The position numbers and the translations under genes were made by a program. A DNA stretch of 64,000 nt from Chondrus crispus (lineage: Eukaryota > Rhodophyta > Florideophyceae > Gigartinales > Gigartinaceae). Positions 10,750 to 19,851 of the stretch are shown piece by piece; the stretch's first letter is position 1; each line of letters begins with the position of its first letter. The stretch lies in NCBI RefSeq assembly GCF_000350225.1, contig NW_005179291.1:111454-175453 (forward strand), in the 5' to 3' direction. A model generated the notes under the pieces. The model searched no databases. It saw nothing but the letters and a program-made list of their open reading frames with translations, and was not told the DNA's origin.

Positions 10750-13210
10750 CGCGTCCTCCCTGTCTTCCCCCATGAGTTGGAGATCCTCCTCCTCCTCAGC
10801 GACCGGCTTCTCCGCCTTGTCCACCCCCTCGTGCACCAGGTTGACCGGCATGGTTTGAGATGAGGGATTTCCTCGCCACACCGGTCCCTGTGGACGCCTG
10901 AATGGAGACCCAGGGCGGAGCCCCTGTCGGATGCGTAACTTTTGATAGTTCGCTTCCCTCGCTGCTAGGAGCTGGGATCGCAGCGAGGCGTCCGCCACAA
11001 TAGGGCAGCTTTCCTGTCGGTGAGTGGGGTCCAGACAGAACCGGCACGGAGGCGGTCCCCACCTTGCGCGTTGGTCCCCGCTTCCGTAGCGGCGGCCATA
11101 ACCGGCTACAGTGGACGTTGGAGCTACAGCCCCTCCCACTGACGGTACCGGAGAAGGATGGAAACTTGTTGGCGGCGAGCTCACGGTACTTGCGTGTACT
11201 GTGGGGCTCGTCATCGCCAATATTACTTCTGCGTTGGGTGAGGCGTCTGTATAGGCGGCCTCCGACGAGGAATCGACGGATAATACCGGAGTCTTTCTTA
11301 CCGAGCGGTTAAAGGCAATCTTGCCTGTCGCCTCACGGGACGGGACGTTCGATGGCAATAAGTCCCGCCTTGCCGAACGGTGTGCCTCCCCGATGGCTTG
11401 TGCGTACCTAGCGATCGCTTGGTAGTCTACCGTGGCGTGTGTCGCTAGATAATTCCGCACTTGCGCGCACGTCGCTGGGAGCAATCCCTCGACGTACAGC
11501 GACTTGAGCCGACGGTCTGAGAAGACAGTACCGCATCGGAGGGCCTTGTCCCACAGCTGATTGCTGTAGGCTTCTTCCGTCATGTTAGAACTCTGACGGA
11601 AGGAAACCACTTCGGTGTAGGCCTCGACGCTAGTTTCGTCGGTAGCGTAGGTCCGTGAAAGGAAATTGACTACCTCCTCGTAACTCTCGAGCATGTCGCG
11701 TTGCTCGGCGTCCGCCGCCATGGTATTACCCATAAGGCGGGACTGCAGTAGAGCATGCGCCTGTCCGGTAAGTAGAATTGGAAGCACCATACGGCAGCTC
11801 CCTGGCTTACCCCAGTATGTTCGCAAACCATCTTAAACCGGGCAAGGAAGCCCAATACCGCTATCGGATCTTGTCCACTGAACGTGTGAGATTTCATCTG
11901 CACGTCTAGCTTCTTGGGGATACGGCTGATATGGCGCGAGACCTCGGAATTATACCGCGCGCTGCGACGTTCCAACCGGTAGGTCTTGTAATTATCCGCT
12001 TTGGTGAATAAATCATGAAGCGGTTTAATCACATCGACCCTCTTGGTGGGGGCTGACCGTTCGGTAGTCCGACGACTTCTACCCGGTCGGCGCCCCTGGT
12101 CGTGCGGCTTGGGGTCTGTACTGTAGCCCTCTGAGCCGGACCACTTGCGTCGGTGGCTACGGTCTCGCCGGCTGCCCGGGTGGCGCCGACCTTCGTCGCT
12201 GGTTGAATCAGGCGAGCTTCCGTCGGAAAGAAATTCACCTCCTCGACGACGGGCTCCAGCCCGAGACCTATAGGGGCGGTAATCTTGCCGGACGGCTTTT
12301 CTGTCACCGTACGGTTCTTCTTCGGAGTACTCCTCCTCTTCCTCCGGTAATGGCCCGCGCCTTGTGCGTCGGGACTTATGACCGTAACGGTTAGACGAGC
12401 GATTTTCTGTCTCGCCATACTTCGTCAGATTTTCTGTCTCATAGCGAGGGTGTCTTCCGTATCGGTCATAGGTCGCGGGGTCCTTGTCTGTCGGACCCCG
12501 TGTAACACCCTGAAGTTCGGGCAGGTATATAGGTGGGTCCTCCGGGTGAGGGCCCGCCTCCGGGTGAGGGGCCATATATACCTGTGTCGGTCTTGTATCT
12601 CCCGTTCCGGTTCTTATTAATTTGAGAGGTGCCGTAGCGGTCGTAGGAGGTTGAGGTGCCTCAGCTACAGTACTGTTCGGATTGAAGTTGGCGAGGCGAG
12701 CCTCGACAGCTATGTTAATAGCTGTCTGGAGGCTCAGCCCCAACGGTGTAAGATGATCTCCAGAGTCGAGTGCCTCTCGGAGCTCCCGCTCTACGAGGGC
12801 ACCGACGATGTCGTCGATGACGGGCGTGACGACGGCCCGGACTTGTTCGTCAACAAGCGGCGGAACCGTTCGGTTAATCACACCCTCGACGTGGCGAGGA
12901 ACCTCTTTAACGAGAGCTTCCTCCAGCCACGTCTGCATGCACGGCCAGAGGGTATTTAATGCCCACTGGGAGTGGTGTTCGGTACCCGCTCGACCAGCGA
13001 GGGCCGGGACGGCCCCAGGGGCCGTCCCCTCCGTATTGGTTGGGTGCTGCCCTGTAACGGGTGTCACCCGTAGCAGTGAATCTGGGTTTTCGACACGGGG
13101 GCGCACGGACCCGGGTGGTCCGCTGCGCGTACTCGCCCGGGCTGAGCCGGAGCGAGTACTACCCCGTCCCGAACCGGAGTCTTCCGCAGGGGTTCCGGTC
13201 GGATTCATCC
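10750..13210 (-). pseudogene. Gypsy element 1 gag region
   Basis: The N-terminal part is rich in Arg, Ser and acidic residues. The middle resembles a retrotransposon gag capsid domain, and the C-terminal part carries a CCHC zinc knuckle, CRFCLDPTHRQESC (C-x2-C-x4-H-x4-C), near 11.0 kb. The arrangement matches element 2. It is a fossil with at least one break. Confidence 0.85.
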
Positions 13211-13321
13211 TGACTTCTTGCTTGAACCGGGGGTTGATACGTGTTTTTCAACTTGTCCACGTACCGAATCGGATGTCTTCTTTCCTGAGCTCGACGGTGA
13301 GGGTCTAGAAACCCCAGGCGT

Positions 13322-13339
13322 CCCTCCACAAGAGTACCA
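13322..13339 (-). other. Primer-binding site of gypsy element 1
   Basis: On minus, TGGTACTCTTGTGGAGGG lies four bases inside the 5' LTR, beginning TGG as expected for pairing to a tRNA CCA end. The same 18 bases occur at 44273-44290 in element 2. I could not assign the tRNA. Confidence 0.75.
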
Positions 13340-13343
13340 AAAG

Positions 13344-13944
13344 TGTGGTACAACCGTAGGGACGCTAAATCGTAAACGGAAAAGGACAGGCTGTACCTAA
13401 AAATGAGGGAGCCTGGGGACCGCTACACTGGAGTGTCAGGTAGAATAATCCGGAACGGTAAGAAGCACCGGACAAGGGAGGTACACCGCACTGGACACGC
13501 GCAGTCGTACTGGGGTGTAGAGCAGTACGACCGGTGGCGAGCTGGAAACCTGAGGGACTTACTTAACCGTACGGTAAAAGGACTAGGGTAGGAAGTAAGG
13601 GGAGGCGTGCTTGCCTCGGTTTACCTCCATCCCGGTGCCCCCCTATCTTATACCCCCTAGTAGGGCGGTGGCACCGGACGGACTACAGTAGCTGTACATA
13701 CTGTATCCAGCTTACTGTAGCTTACGGCAACTAAAAATGACTACTGTAATAACCCACCGATCGGTCGCGCACCACGTGTACACCTGCACTAGCTGGTGCC
13801 ACTAACTACACGTGGACTCCCACGTGGCCACATCTACACGTGCTGGCCACGTATGTACCGTATCGGTTAACATCTTACTACTGTACTCGGCGGAGCCCCT
13901 GGTACCCGCCTAGTAAAGTAGCGCCACTTGGCAATTGTACGACA
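13344..13944 (-). repeat. 5' LTR of gypsy element 1
   Basis: It matches 2725-3326 almost base for base. It starts TGTGGTACAAC on plus and ends TTGTACGACA. It is followed by the second GAGTT target copy at 13945-13949. Confidence 0.93.
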
Positions 13945-14648
13945 GAGTTTAATCCGTTGTCCACGAATGTAGAGGCACGGAACATGTACAACTTCAAATA
14001 TTCGACGCTAATCAATGGGTCTACGTCAAAGCATGCAAAGTGCTTCATCAGCACCCAAAGTATACTGTTAATTCCGAGTATAATAATACACCGCACGCTG
14101 CTACAGGCAGCGTACAAGATCTTGGCGACGGGCATGTAAATGAAGATAGTGGCTCTATTGGTAGTGGTGGCAGTAACGAGGATCTCGGAAATGCCACACG
14201 CAGTGTCATTGGCAGCGAGAGTAACCCTGGTATTCCCGATGAAGACCCGCCGCCCACTACTCCTCGATCACGTCAGGCGCGAGGCGGTATGAAGGGAAGA
14301 AGGGCCGCCAAAGCAGATGAAGAGATGGCACTGCGACAGAGGCAGGCAGTTTAACGCTTGGGTGTTATAGGAGAGAGCATAAAGAGAAAGAGTATTGCTA
14401 TGGAAGACGCCAACGCAATGCTCGCCTTTCGTATTTCTATGCCAGACGAGACATCAGAAGACAAGAAGATGAGAGCACTTTTTCTACGAACAAAACGACA
14501 GAAGCTCATCCAATCCCTACTACAGGAAAATAGCTCTCCGACCTCGCGTACAATATCTGCGCGGGCCAGCTGTCATTCTGACCCGGATGTAGTTTCAGCT
14601 GCTTCTGTCGATGTATTGGCAATGCCGGCGCCTAGTACACAGCATTAA
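13945..14648 (+). pseudogene. Harbinger Myb-like protein, 3' part
   Basis: After the gypsy insertion the protein resumes: EHVQLQIFDANQWVYVKACKVLHQHPKYT, then an acidic/Pro linker, then RQARGGMKGRRAAKADEEM and KRKSIAMEDANAMLAFRISMPDETSEDKKMRALFLRTKR. The 'RP.GrKaAK' block and the tail with 'ma..n......d.....e.....kr..i' are typical of Harbinger Myb-like proteins. The frame entering from the left differs by one from the frame of this part (a frameshift within about 13951-13990), and an in-frame TAA lies at 14352-14354. With the TGA in the 5' part this gives three lesions besides the gypsy insertion. The gene is therefore dead here. Confidence 0.72.
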
Positions 14649-14649
14649 A

Positions 14650-15618
14650 GTGGGCGCCTCGCGCCTCCCTGACCTCGCTCTCTTGGGACATACTCGCCCA
14701 ATTCGCCGCCCTGCTCCCGGAAAAGGACCGCCTCTCGCTCTCCATCACGCACCGCGTCCTCCGCGCCCATCTCGCCGCCACCAACACCCCGCTCTGGTGC
14801 AACGTGTACCGCCTCCGCAACGCCGCCCGCCCCCAACCCCGCCGCCGCACCGCCTTCTCGCGCCCTGCCACGCCGCCGTCGCCGTACACGACCTCGCCGA
14901 CGACTACCACCGGCACGCCACCTCTCCCTTTCGCGCCCTGCACACGGAGGGCCACGCCCAGGCCCAGATCGCCTTATGCGACGCCGCCCTGTACGTCTCC
15001 GCCGGCACTGCCTTCTCCATGCACCACTGCCACGCCCGGAGGGACACTTGGACCCGTTTGGCGCCACACGAGACAGACCCTGTTACTGCCATGCACGCAT
15101 CGAAGCACGAACAGGTCACCGGCTTTGCCAACGACGCCGTGGCTCTGTACGACCCAAGCACACGCGCCTTCGGCCGCGTGATGAATGGGAACCGCGGCGC
15201 CGTCAGGGCCGTGGCCCGCGTTGGGGACGTCGACGTGTCCGGGAGCGCGGACAAGACCCTGGGCGTCCGGTTGGCGTCGGGCCGCCGCGGGCTGGCCGTG
15301 TTGCGCGGGTGCGACAGACCCGTGCGCTGGGTCCGGCCGGGGACCGGCACCACCGTCCTGAGCCACGGCGGCCCCGACGGGTGTGTCAAGCTGTGGGACC
15401 TGCAAAAGGGCGCGTGCATGCCAACGGGGCGAGTGGCCGCGCCGGTCGTGCACGCAGAGGTAGCCGGCCGAGACGCGGAACGCGAGACAGTCTACGTCGC
15501 CGGCGGGAGCTGCGTCAACGTCATCGACGCGCGCATGGGGCTGGGCCGCACGTCCGCCGTGCTGTCGCGCTCGCTCGCAGGGAGACGCACGGCCTTTTGG
15601 AAAGACGGCCCCCGGTGA
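14650..15618 (+). pseudogene. F-box/WD40 protein gene fragment inside the Harbinger element
   Basis: One frame reads SWDILAQFAALLPEKDRLSLSITHRVLRAHLAATNTPLWCNVYRLRN, an F-box-like helix pair (pattern 'LP..d.l.l...crrl...a.d..LW..l'). A second frame, from about 14860 to the stop at 15618, reads WD-repeat-like units such as GNRGAVRAVARVGDVDVSGSADKTLGV and HGGPDGCVKLWDLQKG. The switch between the two implies one frameshift near 14850. Third codon positions are strongly GC, unlike the neighbouring transposon genes. F-box/WD40 proteins are substrate receptors of SCF ubiquitin ligases. The piece sits between the two Harbinger genes and inside its TIRs, so it looks like a captured host gene segment. 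The alternative is a host gene fragment present before insertion, but the TIR positions argue against that. Confidence 0.6.
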
Positions 15619-16124
15619 CAAGACGTGGGGGCACGATGGGTGCGGGCGGTACGGGACCCACGTCGATTTGCCGCACACAGGGGACGGCGGTGGCGCGGTG
15701 CCGGCGGGTACTCCAGTACCCTAGACGCGAAACGCAGCGCGCGGTGTGTAGGTAGTCGCGACGAAAAAGAAGTCTGCGCGGTTCGCGGATGAAGGCGGCG
15801 TTGTGATCGCCCGTGTACGTACGCGGCTGGGAAAAGTGACATCACTGCAGAACTCTACACAGCGCACTGCGGCGACCGGCAACTGAATTCCTTCCACCGT
15901 CATACGTTTTATCCCGCTTCGTGTGCCCCAAGCGCCAGCCTCACCGCGTCTTTCCAACACCAAAGATGTTGCTCTAGATCGTAGCGCAGCTCGAAGTGCG
16001 CGACCTCTGATTCTGATTCTGCACGTCGAGCTGCAGCAAGCGCGGCCCATGTTCCGGCAGGAGCTAAATTGCTGACGGACGCCGAGTTTTCCCAGCGGAA
16101 GTCGACGTCGGCGTCAGGAGCGAA
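15619..16124. other. Gap between F-box/WD40 fragment and Harbinger transposase
   Basis: This is about 500 bases, GC-rich at first and mixed later. No convincing gene or repeat is visible. Confidence 0.4.
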
Positions 16125-17459
16125 TTAAACTGCGCTGATGAATGGCTCACGAGATGTAGCGCGCGCGTACAGAGAGACATTGTAGTTGTCACGTCGCGCC
16201 TCGCGATACATGTTGTGTACTACTACACAGGCGCGCAGTACGTCCATTGCATCGTCCTTGTCCCACATACGACACGGACGTCGTAGCATGTGATACTGCG
16301 AGACGAGTACCCCGAAAGCACGCTCAACATCCTTCCTGACCGCCTCCTGATGAGCCGAAAAGCATTTCGCCTTGCGCTCGTTTGAGCCCTTTGCAGTCTT
16401 CACAAAGATTGCCCACGACGGATATATTCCATCTGCCAAGTAGTAGGGCAAGGTACGTGCTGTACCGTTGATAGTATAGGGTATGCGCGGGGGGAATTCG
16501 CCTGCAAGGCTTCGCTGCATCGCTCGCGAGCTGTCCATGATATTCAAATCATTCATGGACCCAGGATGACTGACAGATAGATGCCATGTCCAGAGTTCGC
16601 CATCCGCGATGGACTCCCTCGCTACGGTCGACTTCTTCTCTTTTCCCTTGAACTGACCGGCCCATCCTACCGGGCAGTTCTTCCACTCCCAGTGTTGGCA
16701 ATCAATGCTTTCCAAACACCCAGGAAACCCGCGCGACTCATTTACTGCAAGTATGCGCATTAGGTCATCTTCATTAGGTTCGAGTAGATACTCCTCCCCA
16801 AATTCTTGCACTATAGCTTTGCAGAATAACTTTACGGTCTGAGCCATCACCGATTCCGACACTTCGACAATTTCATCATCAGCATCGTATGCAACACCAT
16901 ATCGCAACACTCGCAAGGCTCCGGTGATACGCTGAAAAGGATGGATTCCTCTCTTTCCAACAGCGTCAGTCTTCTGGACAAACTCTGGTCTTGTCGAAAG
17001 CGCGCTGTAGATTTTGTCGAAGCCCTCGCGGTGGATTCCAAACCTTCTCGAAAAAGTACTCTCGTTGACTTGTGGAGGACTGCCACTCAGTCCGAAGTAG
17101 AGGGTCTTGATACGCGCCACTGCAGCGTCGTAGTCGCGATCTTGGTTGTGCGCGCGGCCTGCTATGGACCCGCCATGCAATCTCTCGCCGCCGCCAGCAT
17201 CATCAAACAGAATGTCGAGAATGCCCTCGGTCAGGAAGATGACGACGTCATCCTCGTCATCGTCTGTAAGGAAGTCCTCAATGTCGCACTCGTCATTCTC
17301 CTGCGCAGCGGCGCTGCGTTCGACCGCCTCCAGCGGCGCCATCGGTTTTGGGGCGCCAAAGTCGTCCAGAGAGTCCATGTCGTCCTGCGGGTTATCGAGT
17401 GCGCGCGATGGAGACGAGCAGCGCATTCGGCATAGCGCATTGCAAACAATTTGGAACAT
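16125..17459 (-). CDS. PIF/Harbinger DDE transposase (ALP1-like)
   Basis: The frame is open from 17570, but its first nine residues lie outside the TIR, so the ATG at 17459 (MFQIVCNALCRM) is the likely start, giving about 444 residues. An acidic N-terminal region is followed by FSRRFGIHREGFDKIYSAL, the HTH-like part. The nuclease core has Asp in ESIDCQHWEWKNCP, Asp in YYLADGIYPSW and Glu in RKDVERAFGVL. The last two are 35 residues apart, the expected D35E spacing. 'HWEWKNCP.gW.GQ', 'W.WH...s.PGS.NDlN' and 'LRACvvvHNM' are family signatures. It is complete and unbroken, so it may be, or recently have been, functional. It is convergent with the Myb-like gene. A plant relative, ALP1, has been domesticated, but TIRs and TSD show this copy is in a transposon. 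Confidence 0.92.
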   Translation of the reverse strand: MFQIVCNALCRMRCSSPSRALDNPQDDMDSLDDFGAPKPMAPLEAVERSAAAQENDECDIEDFLTDDDEDDVVIFLTEGILDILFDDAGGGERLHGGSIAGRAHNQDRDYDAAVARIKTLYFGLSGSPPQVNESTFSRRFGIHREGFDKIYSALSTRPEFVQKTDAVGKRGIHPFQRITGALRVLRYGVAYDADDEIVEVSESVMAQTVKLFCKAIVQEFGEEYLLEPNEDDLMRILAVNESRGFPGCLESIDCQHWEWKNCPVGWAGQFKGKEKKSTVARESIADGELWTWHLSVSHPGSMNDLNIMDSSRAMQRSLAGEFPPRIPYTINGTARTLPYYLADGIYPSWAIFVKTAKGSNERKAKCFSAHQEAVRKDVERAFGVLVSQYHMLRRPCRMWDKDDAMDVLRACVVVHNMYREARRDNYNVSLYARATSREPFISAV

Positions 17460-17506
17460 GGGGTGCCCAAAGACAGCGAACAGCTGGAAAACTGACACGC
17501 GTCCTA

Positions 17507-17542
17507 ATTGGAATAGATTTAGCTGTAGCGCTGGAGATGCTC
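17507..17542 (-). repeat. Harbinger right terminal inverted repeat
   Basis: In complement it reads GAGCATCTCCA followed by AGCTAAAT and ATTCCAAT, matching the left end at 1998. TAA follows at 17543-17545. Confidence 0.75.
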
Positions 17543-17581
17543 TAAAAGGCTCAATTTGCTCCAATCCCACATCTACAGGAC

Positions 17582-17771
17582 TGTACTGTAGTGCTACTGT
17601 AGTCAGCGCGGGTCGGCCCGTGCTGACTGTACACGTGTGTTACACGTATTAGCACACGTGTGCGTGCGCGCCCCGTACACGTGTGGGCGCGTGCGGAGGT
17701 ACTGTAGAGCTCGGGCTCTACAGTAGCCGATCTGATGTATATCTAATTCCGGTAAGGGGGGTTATACTACA
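17582..17771 (-). repeat. LTR-like fragment related to gypsy element 2 and the solo LTR
   Basis: It starts TGTACTGTAG and ends GTTATACTACA, the latter being the exact terminus of the gypsy element 2 LTR. Its first ~60 bases resemble 37160-37220 inside the solo LTR (CTACTGTAGTCAGCGCGG, CCCGTGCTGAC). It is about 190 bp, far shorter than the other LTRs, and I see no target duplication. It is a truncated or recombined LTR relic. Confidence 0.5.
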
Positions 17772-17799
17772 GGCCAGAGCACTACGCTCTGTAATAATT

Positions 17800-18980
17800 T
17801 CAGACTGGAAGAGCACTCTCCTTCTCCAACATATTCTGTAGCTCAGCAACGTCAACGTCCCCAACAACTCCAGCTTCCCTTAACTCCACGATGTCCTTAG
17901 AAAGCAATTCTCTAAAATCTCCCCCTGTTCTTCCCCGTCTATCGTCTCAATTTCGTTCCCCTCATTTAGCACGCATTCATCCGCATACACGTACAACTGG
18001 CCACGGCAGTATGCACTCTCTGCCGCTTTCCTACACACTTCTTGAACGAGACGGGGTGCCAATTTCGCTGGCGCCCGTATAGCAGCTCTGACAGTTTCTT
18101 GACGATCCGTGCGCAGCTTGACAATTTCTTCTCTTAGAAATGGAGGGACTATATCTGTCTTTAGCTAAGCATTTAAAATGAGGCTGTCAGGTACTAGATC
18201 CCAAGCTTTGGCCATCAATTTGACTCCATCATACACAGTAACAGTCTTACAAATCTTGAATGGCTCGCGTTGCGAAGGAGGCTCGTCTAATTGGGCCTCA
18301 ATTGAATTGAGAATATGCCGCACTAGCAAACGCCGAAAATGGCACTTAAAAGAGCGTCACACGGCAGCATCGACGGGTTGAAGATGTGATGTTAAATTGG
18401 GAGGAAGGAAGGAGCACTTAAAGTTGGTGAATTCTTTGTACGAAATGTTATGAGCCGAACAGTTGTCCACAACATTAATGAATGACTTCCCTTCGAGGCG
18501 CGCAATCTTGTCAAATCCACCTACAATTTGGGTCCAAATGTTCTTTGTGATCCAAGCATTCTTTTGTGCCATGTAGTACATATTGAGATCTCGGAGGCCA
18601 TCAAAATGTCTTGGAAAGCTCCTAGGTCGTCTTGACTTCCCTACAATAGTCAATGGGGCTTTTGATCCGTCTGCGAAGACTGTGAGCACTGCTGTCAGCC
18701 TGTCCTTTATGTGCTCATACGCAGTGCCATCCTGGGAAATGGATCGACATGGCAAGGCTCTGTAGACAACTGCCACTTCGTCTGTGTTCATAATACAAGA
18801 TAGAGGGAAATGAGCTGCATCTTTTCTCATTTCGTGTCGCGAGTTATCCACAAGATCTTTGTCAAAATGTTTTGCGCTTCCAGCGCCTTTTCTGCTTGCA
18901 AATCTATTTCTAACTATAACACGCTGATACCAACCATGGCTGGCTACGAATGACTGCAGTTTTCGCGCCTCATCAAGCAA
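17800..18980 (-). pseudogene. Pogo/jerky-like transposase DDE domain, degraded
   Basis: On minus the frame from about 18980 reads a DDE_1-type catalytic domain: IMNTDEVAVVYRALP (first Asp), ADGSKAPLTIVGKSRRPRSF, then VVDNCSAHN...CSFLPPNLTSHLQPVDAAV (second Asp and the 'lPpN.Ts.lQPmD.gv' signature). It continues RSFKCHFRRLLVRHIL and KTVTVYDGVKLMAKAWDLV, the usual tail of pogo/Tigger/jerky transposases. I see a TGA after DAAV, a TAG after LILNA and a frameshift near 17920, with the protein end at 17800. These are single-site lesions in an otherwise well-preserved sequence, so decay is fairly recent. Confidence 0.8.
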
Positions 18981-19021
18981 CTTATGGACATTGGCATCAT
19001 TCGCGAGTTTAGCTCTTTCTG

Positions 19022-19522
19022 TTAAACTAGAATCATTCCGCCTCGAATGCTGAGCGCTCTTTCTCGAACAACGCTTTCACGAAAAGCTGATTCGTGTCGT
19101 AGGTACTGTATGAGATCGTTCATGTACGACATGATCGCCTTTTCAAGCTCAGGGTACGACCCAGGCTTGAGCCGTTTTCGCTTGAGAAGTGCTGCAAGGA
19201 GGCATTCCGAGGCAAGAATGTTTTTTTGTTTGTGATCCATGCTGTAATAGCACTTTTTGAGACGCCGATATGATTTACCAGGTCCGTTTTTGTCCATGGT
19301 TGCCTGGTGGAAGGATTAATTAGTGCTGATCGTCGTGTTCCATCAGCCGCGACGCAGAGCGCTGTAAGCGCGTTTTTGCGATCTTGCAAGCTGACTTGCT
19401 TTCTTTTTTTCGTAGCCTGTCGCAGTCACTGCAGCTGCTTTTCGAGCTGCTTCAGCAGCATTCTGAGCGGCTTCTAGAGCCGCAGATGCGGCTCGATGAA
19501 CAGCGTCTTGGAGGCTATCCAT
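19022..19522 (-). pseudogene. Pogo/jerky-like transposase N-terminal DNA-binding part, degraded
   Basis: The ATG at 19522 opens an Ala-rich stretch ending KKASQLARSQKRAYSALRRG. A second frame reads TKTDLVNHIGVSKSAITAWI, an HTH of the psq/CENP-B type. A third reads ECLLAALLKRKRLKPGSYPELEKAIMSYMNDLIQ, the second (CENP-B-like) HTH. Three frames in 500 bp imply about two frameshifts. It belongs with the DDE domain at 17800-18980, giving an element of at least 1.7 kb. I could not fix its TIRs. Confidence 0.65.
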
Positions 19523-19851
19523 GGGATTGAGTAGTCATGTGGGAGCTTGGCACTCCTGAATCCCGAACAGTCGCCGTCCTGCGCTCCGGCATGTGTAATG
19601 CCAGCCCTACCTATGAACGCTACTGTAATGCCAGCCGTATCTATGATCGCTGCTGTGAACAGCTTGTGCAGTGAACTATTGGGCTTCCAATATGTGCCAC
19701 ATTTTGGTTCACTCTATCGAGACTTTACTCCGTATCTCGGTTCCGAATCGTTCCTGCACTGCACAGGTGTCAACAACGTCGTCACTTTGCAGCAACCAAT
19801 TCATTCGGATACATTTCTATCATTCCCACCCGGCCTTATCGTCAAGACAAC
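19523..19851. other. Upstream region of dapA
   Basis: No gene is seen. It contains a short near-repeat (TAATGCCAGCC at about 19600 and 19627, each followed by CTATGA.CGCT). It presumably holds the dapA promoter (inference). Confidence 0.4.

Larger units (their letters stand above)
2725..13944 (-). mobile_element. Ty3/gypsy chromovirus 1 with both LTRs
   Basis: This is an 11.2-kb LTR retrotransposon on the minus strand. It has LTRs of about 602 bp beginning and ending TGTGGTACAA / TTGTACCACA, a primer-binding site, a polypurine tract, gag with a CCHC knuckle, and pol in the order protease, reverse transcriptase, RNase H, integrase, chromodomain. That order and the chromodomain place it in the chromovirus branch of Metaviridae. 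The two LTRs differ at only about 1% of positions by eye, so insertion is recent on an evolutionary scale. The coding part is a fossil, broken in roughly half a dozen places. It sits inside the Myb-like gene of a Harbinger element. The 3.3-kb untranslated stretch between pol and the 3' LTR is unusually long. Confidence 0.95.
1998..17542. mobile_element. PIF/Harbinger DNA transposon, split by a gypsy element
   Basis: The ends are inverted repeats starting GAGCATCTCCA at 1998 and, in complement, at 17542. Similarity continues for about 35 bases. The element is flanked by TAA at 1995-1997 and 17543-17545, matching the 3-bp TWA/TTA-type target duplication known for this superfamily. It carries both hallmark genes: a Myb/SANT-like DNA-binding protein on plus (2408-2724 and 13945-14648) and an ALP1-like DDE transposase on minus (16125-17459). 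Without the gypsy insertion it would be about 4.3 kb, a normal Harbinger size. An F-box/WD40 gene fragment lies between the two genes. The Myb-like gene is broken, but the transposase frame is intact. Confidence 0.85.

Noticed and set aside
14645-15067. Arg-rich minus frame opposite the F-box/WD40 fragment
   Set aside because: Composition is the expected shadow of a GC-rich coding strand.
17582-17771. Intact solo LTR with target duplication
   Set aside because: Flanking pentamers (AGGAC and GGCCA) do not match and the length is far below the other LTRs, so it is listed only as a fragment.
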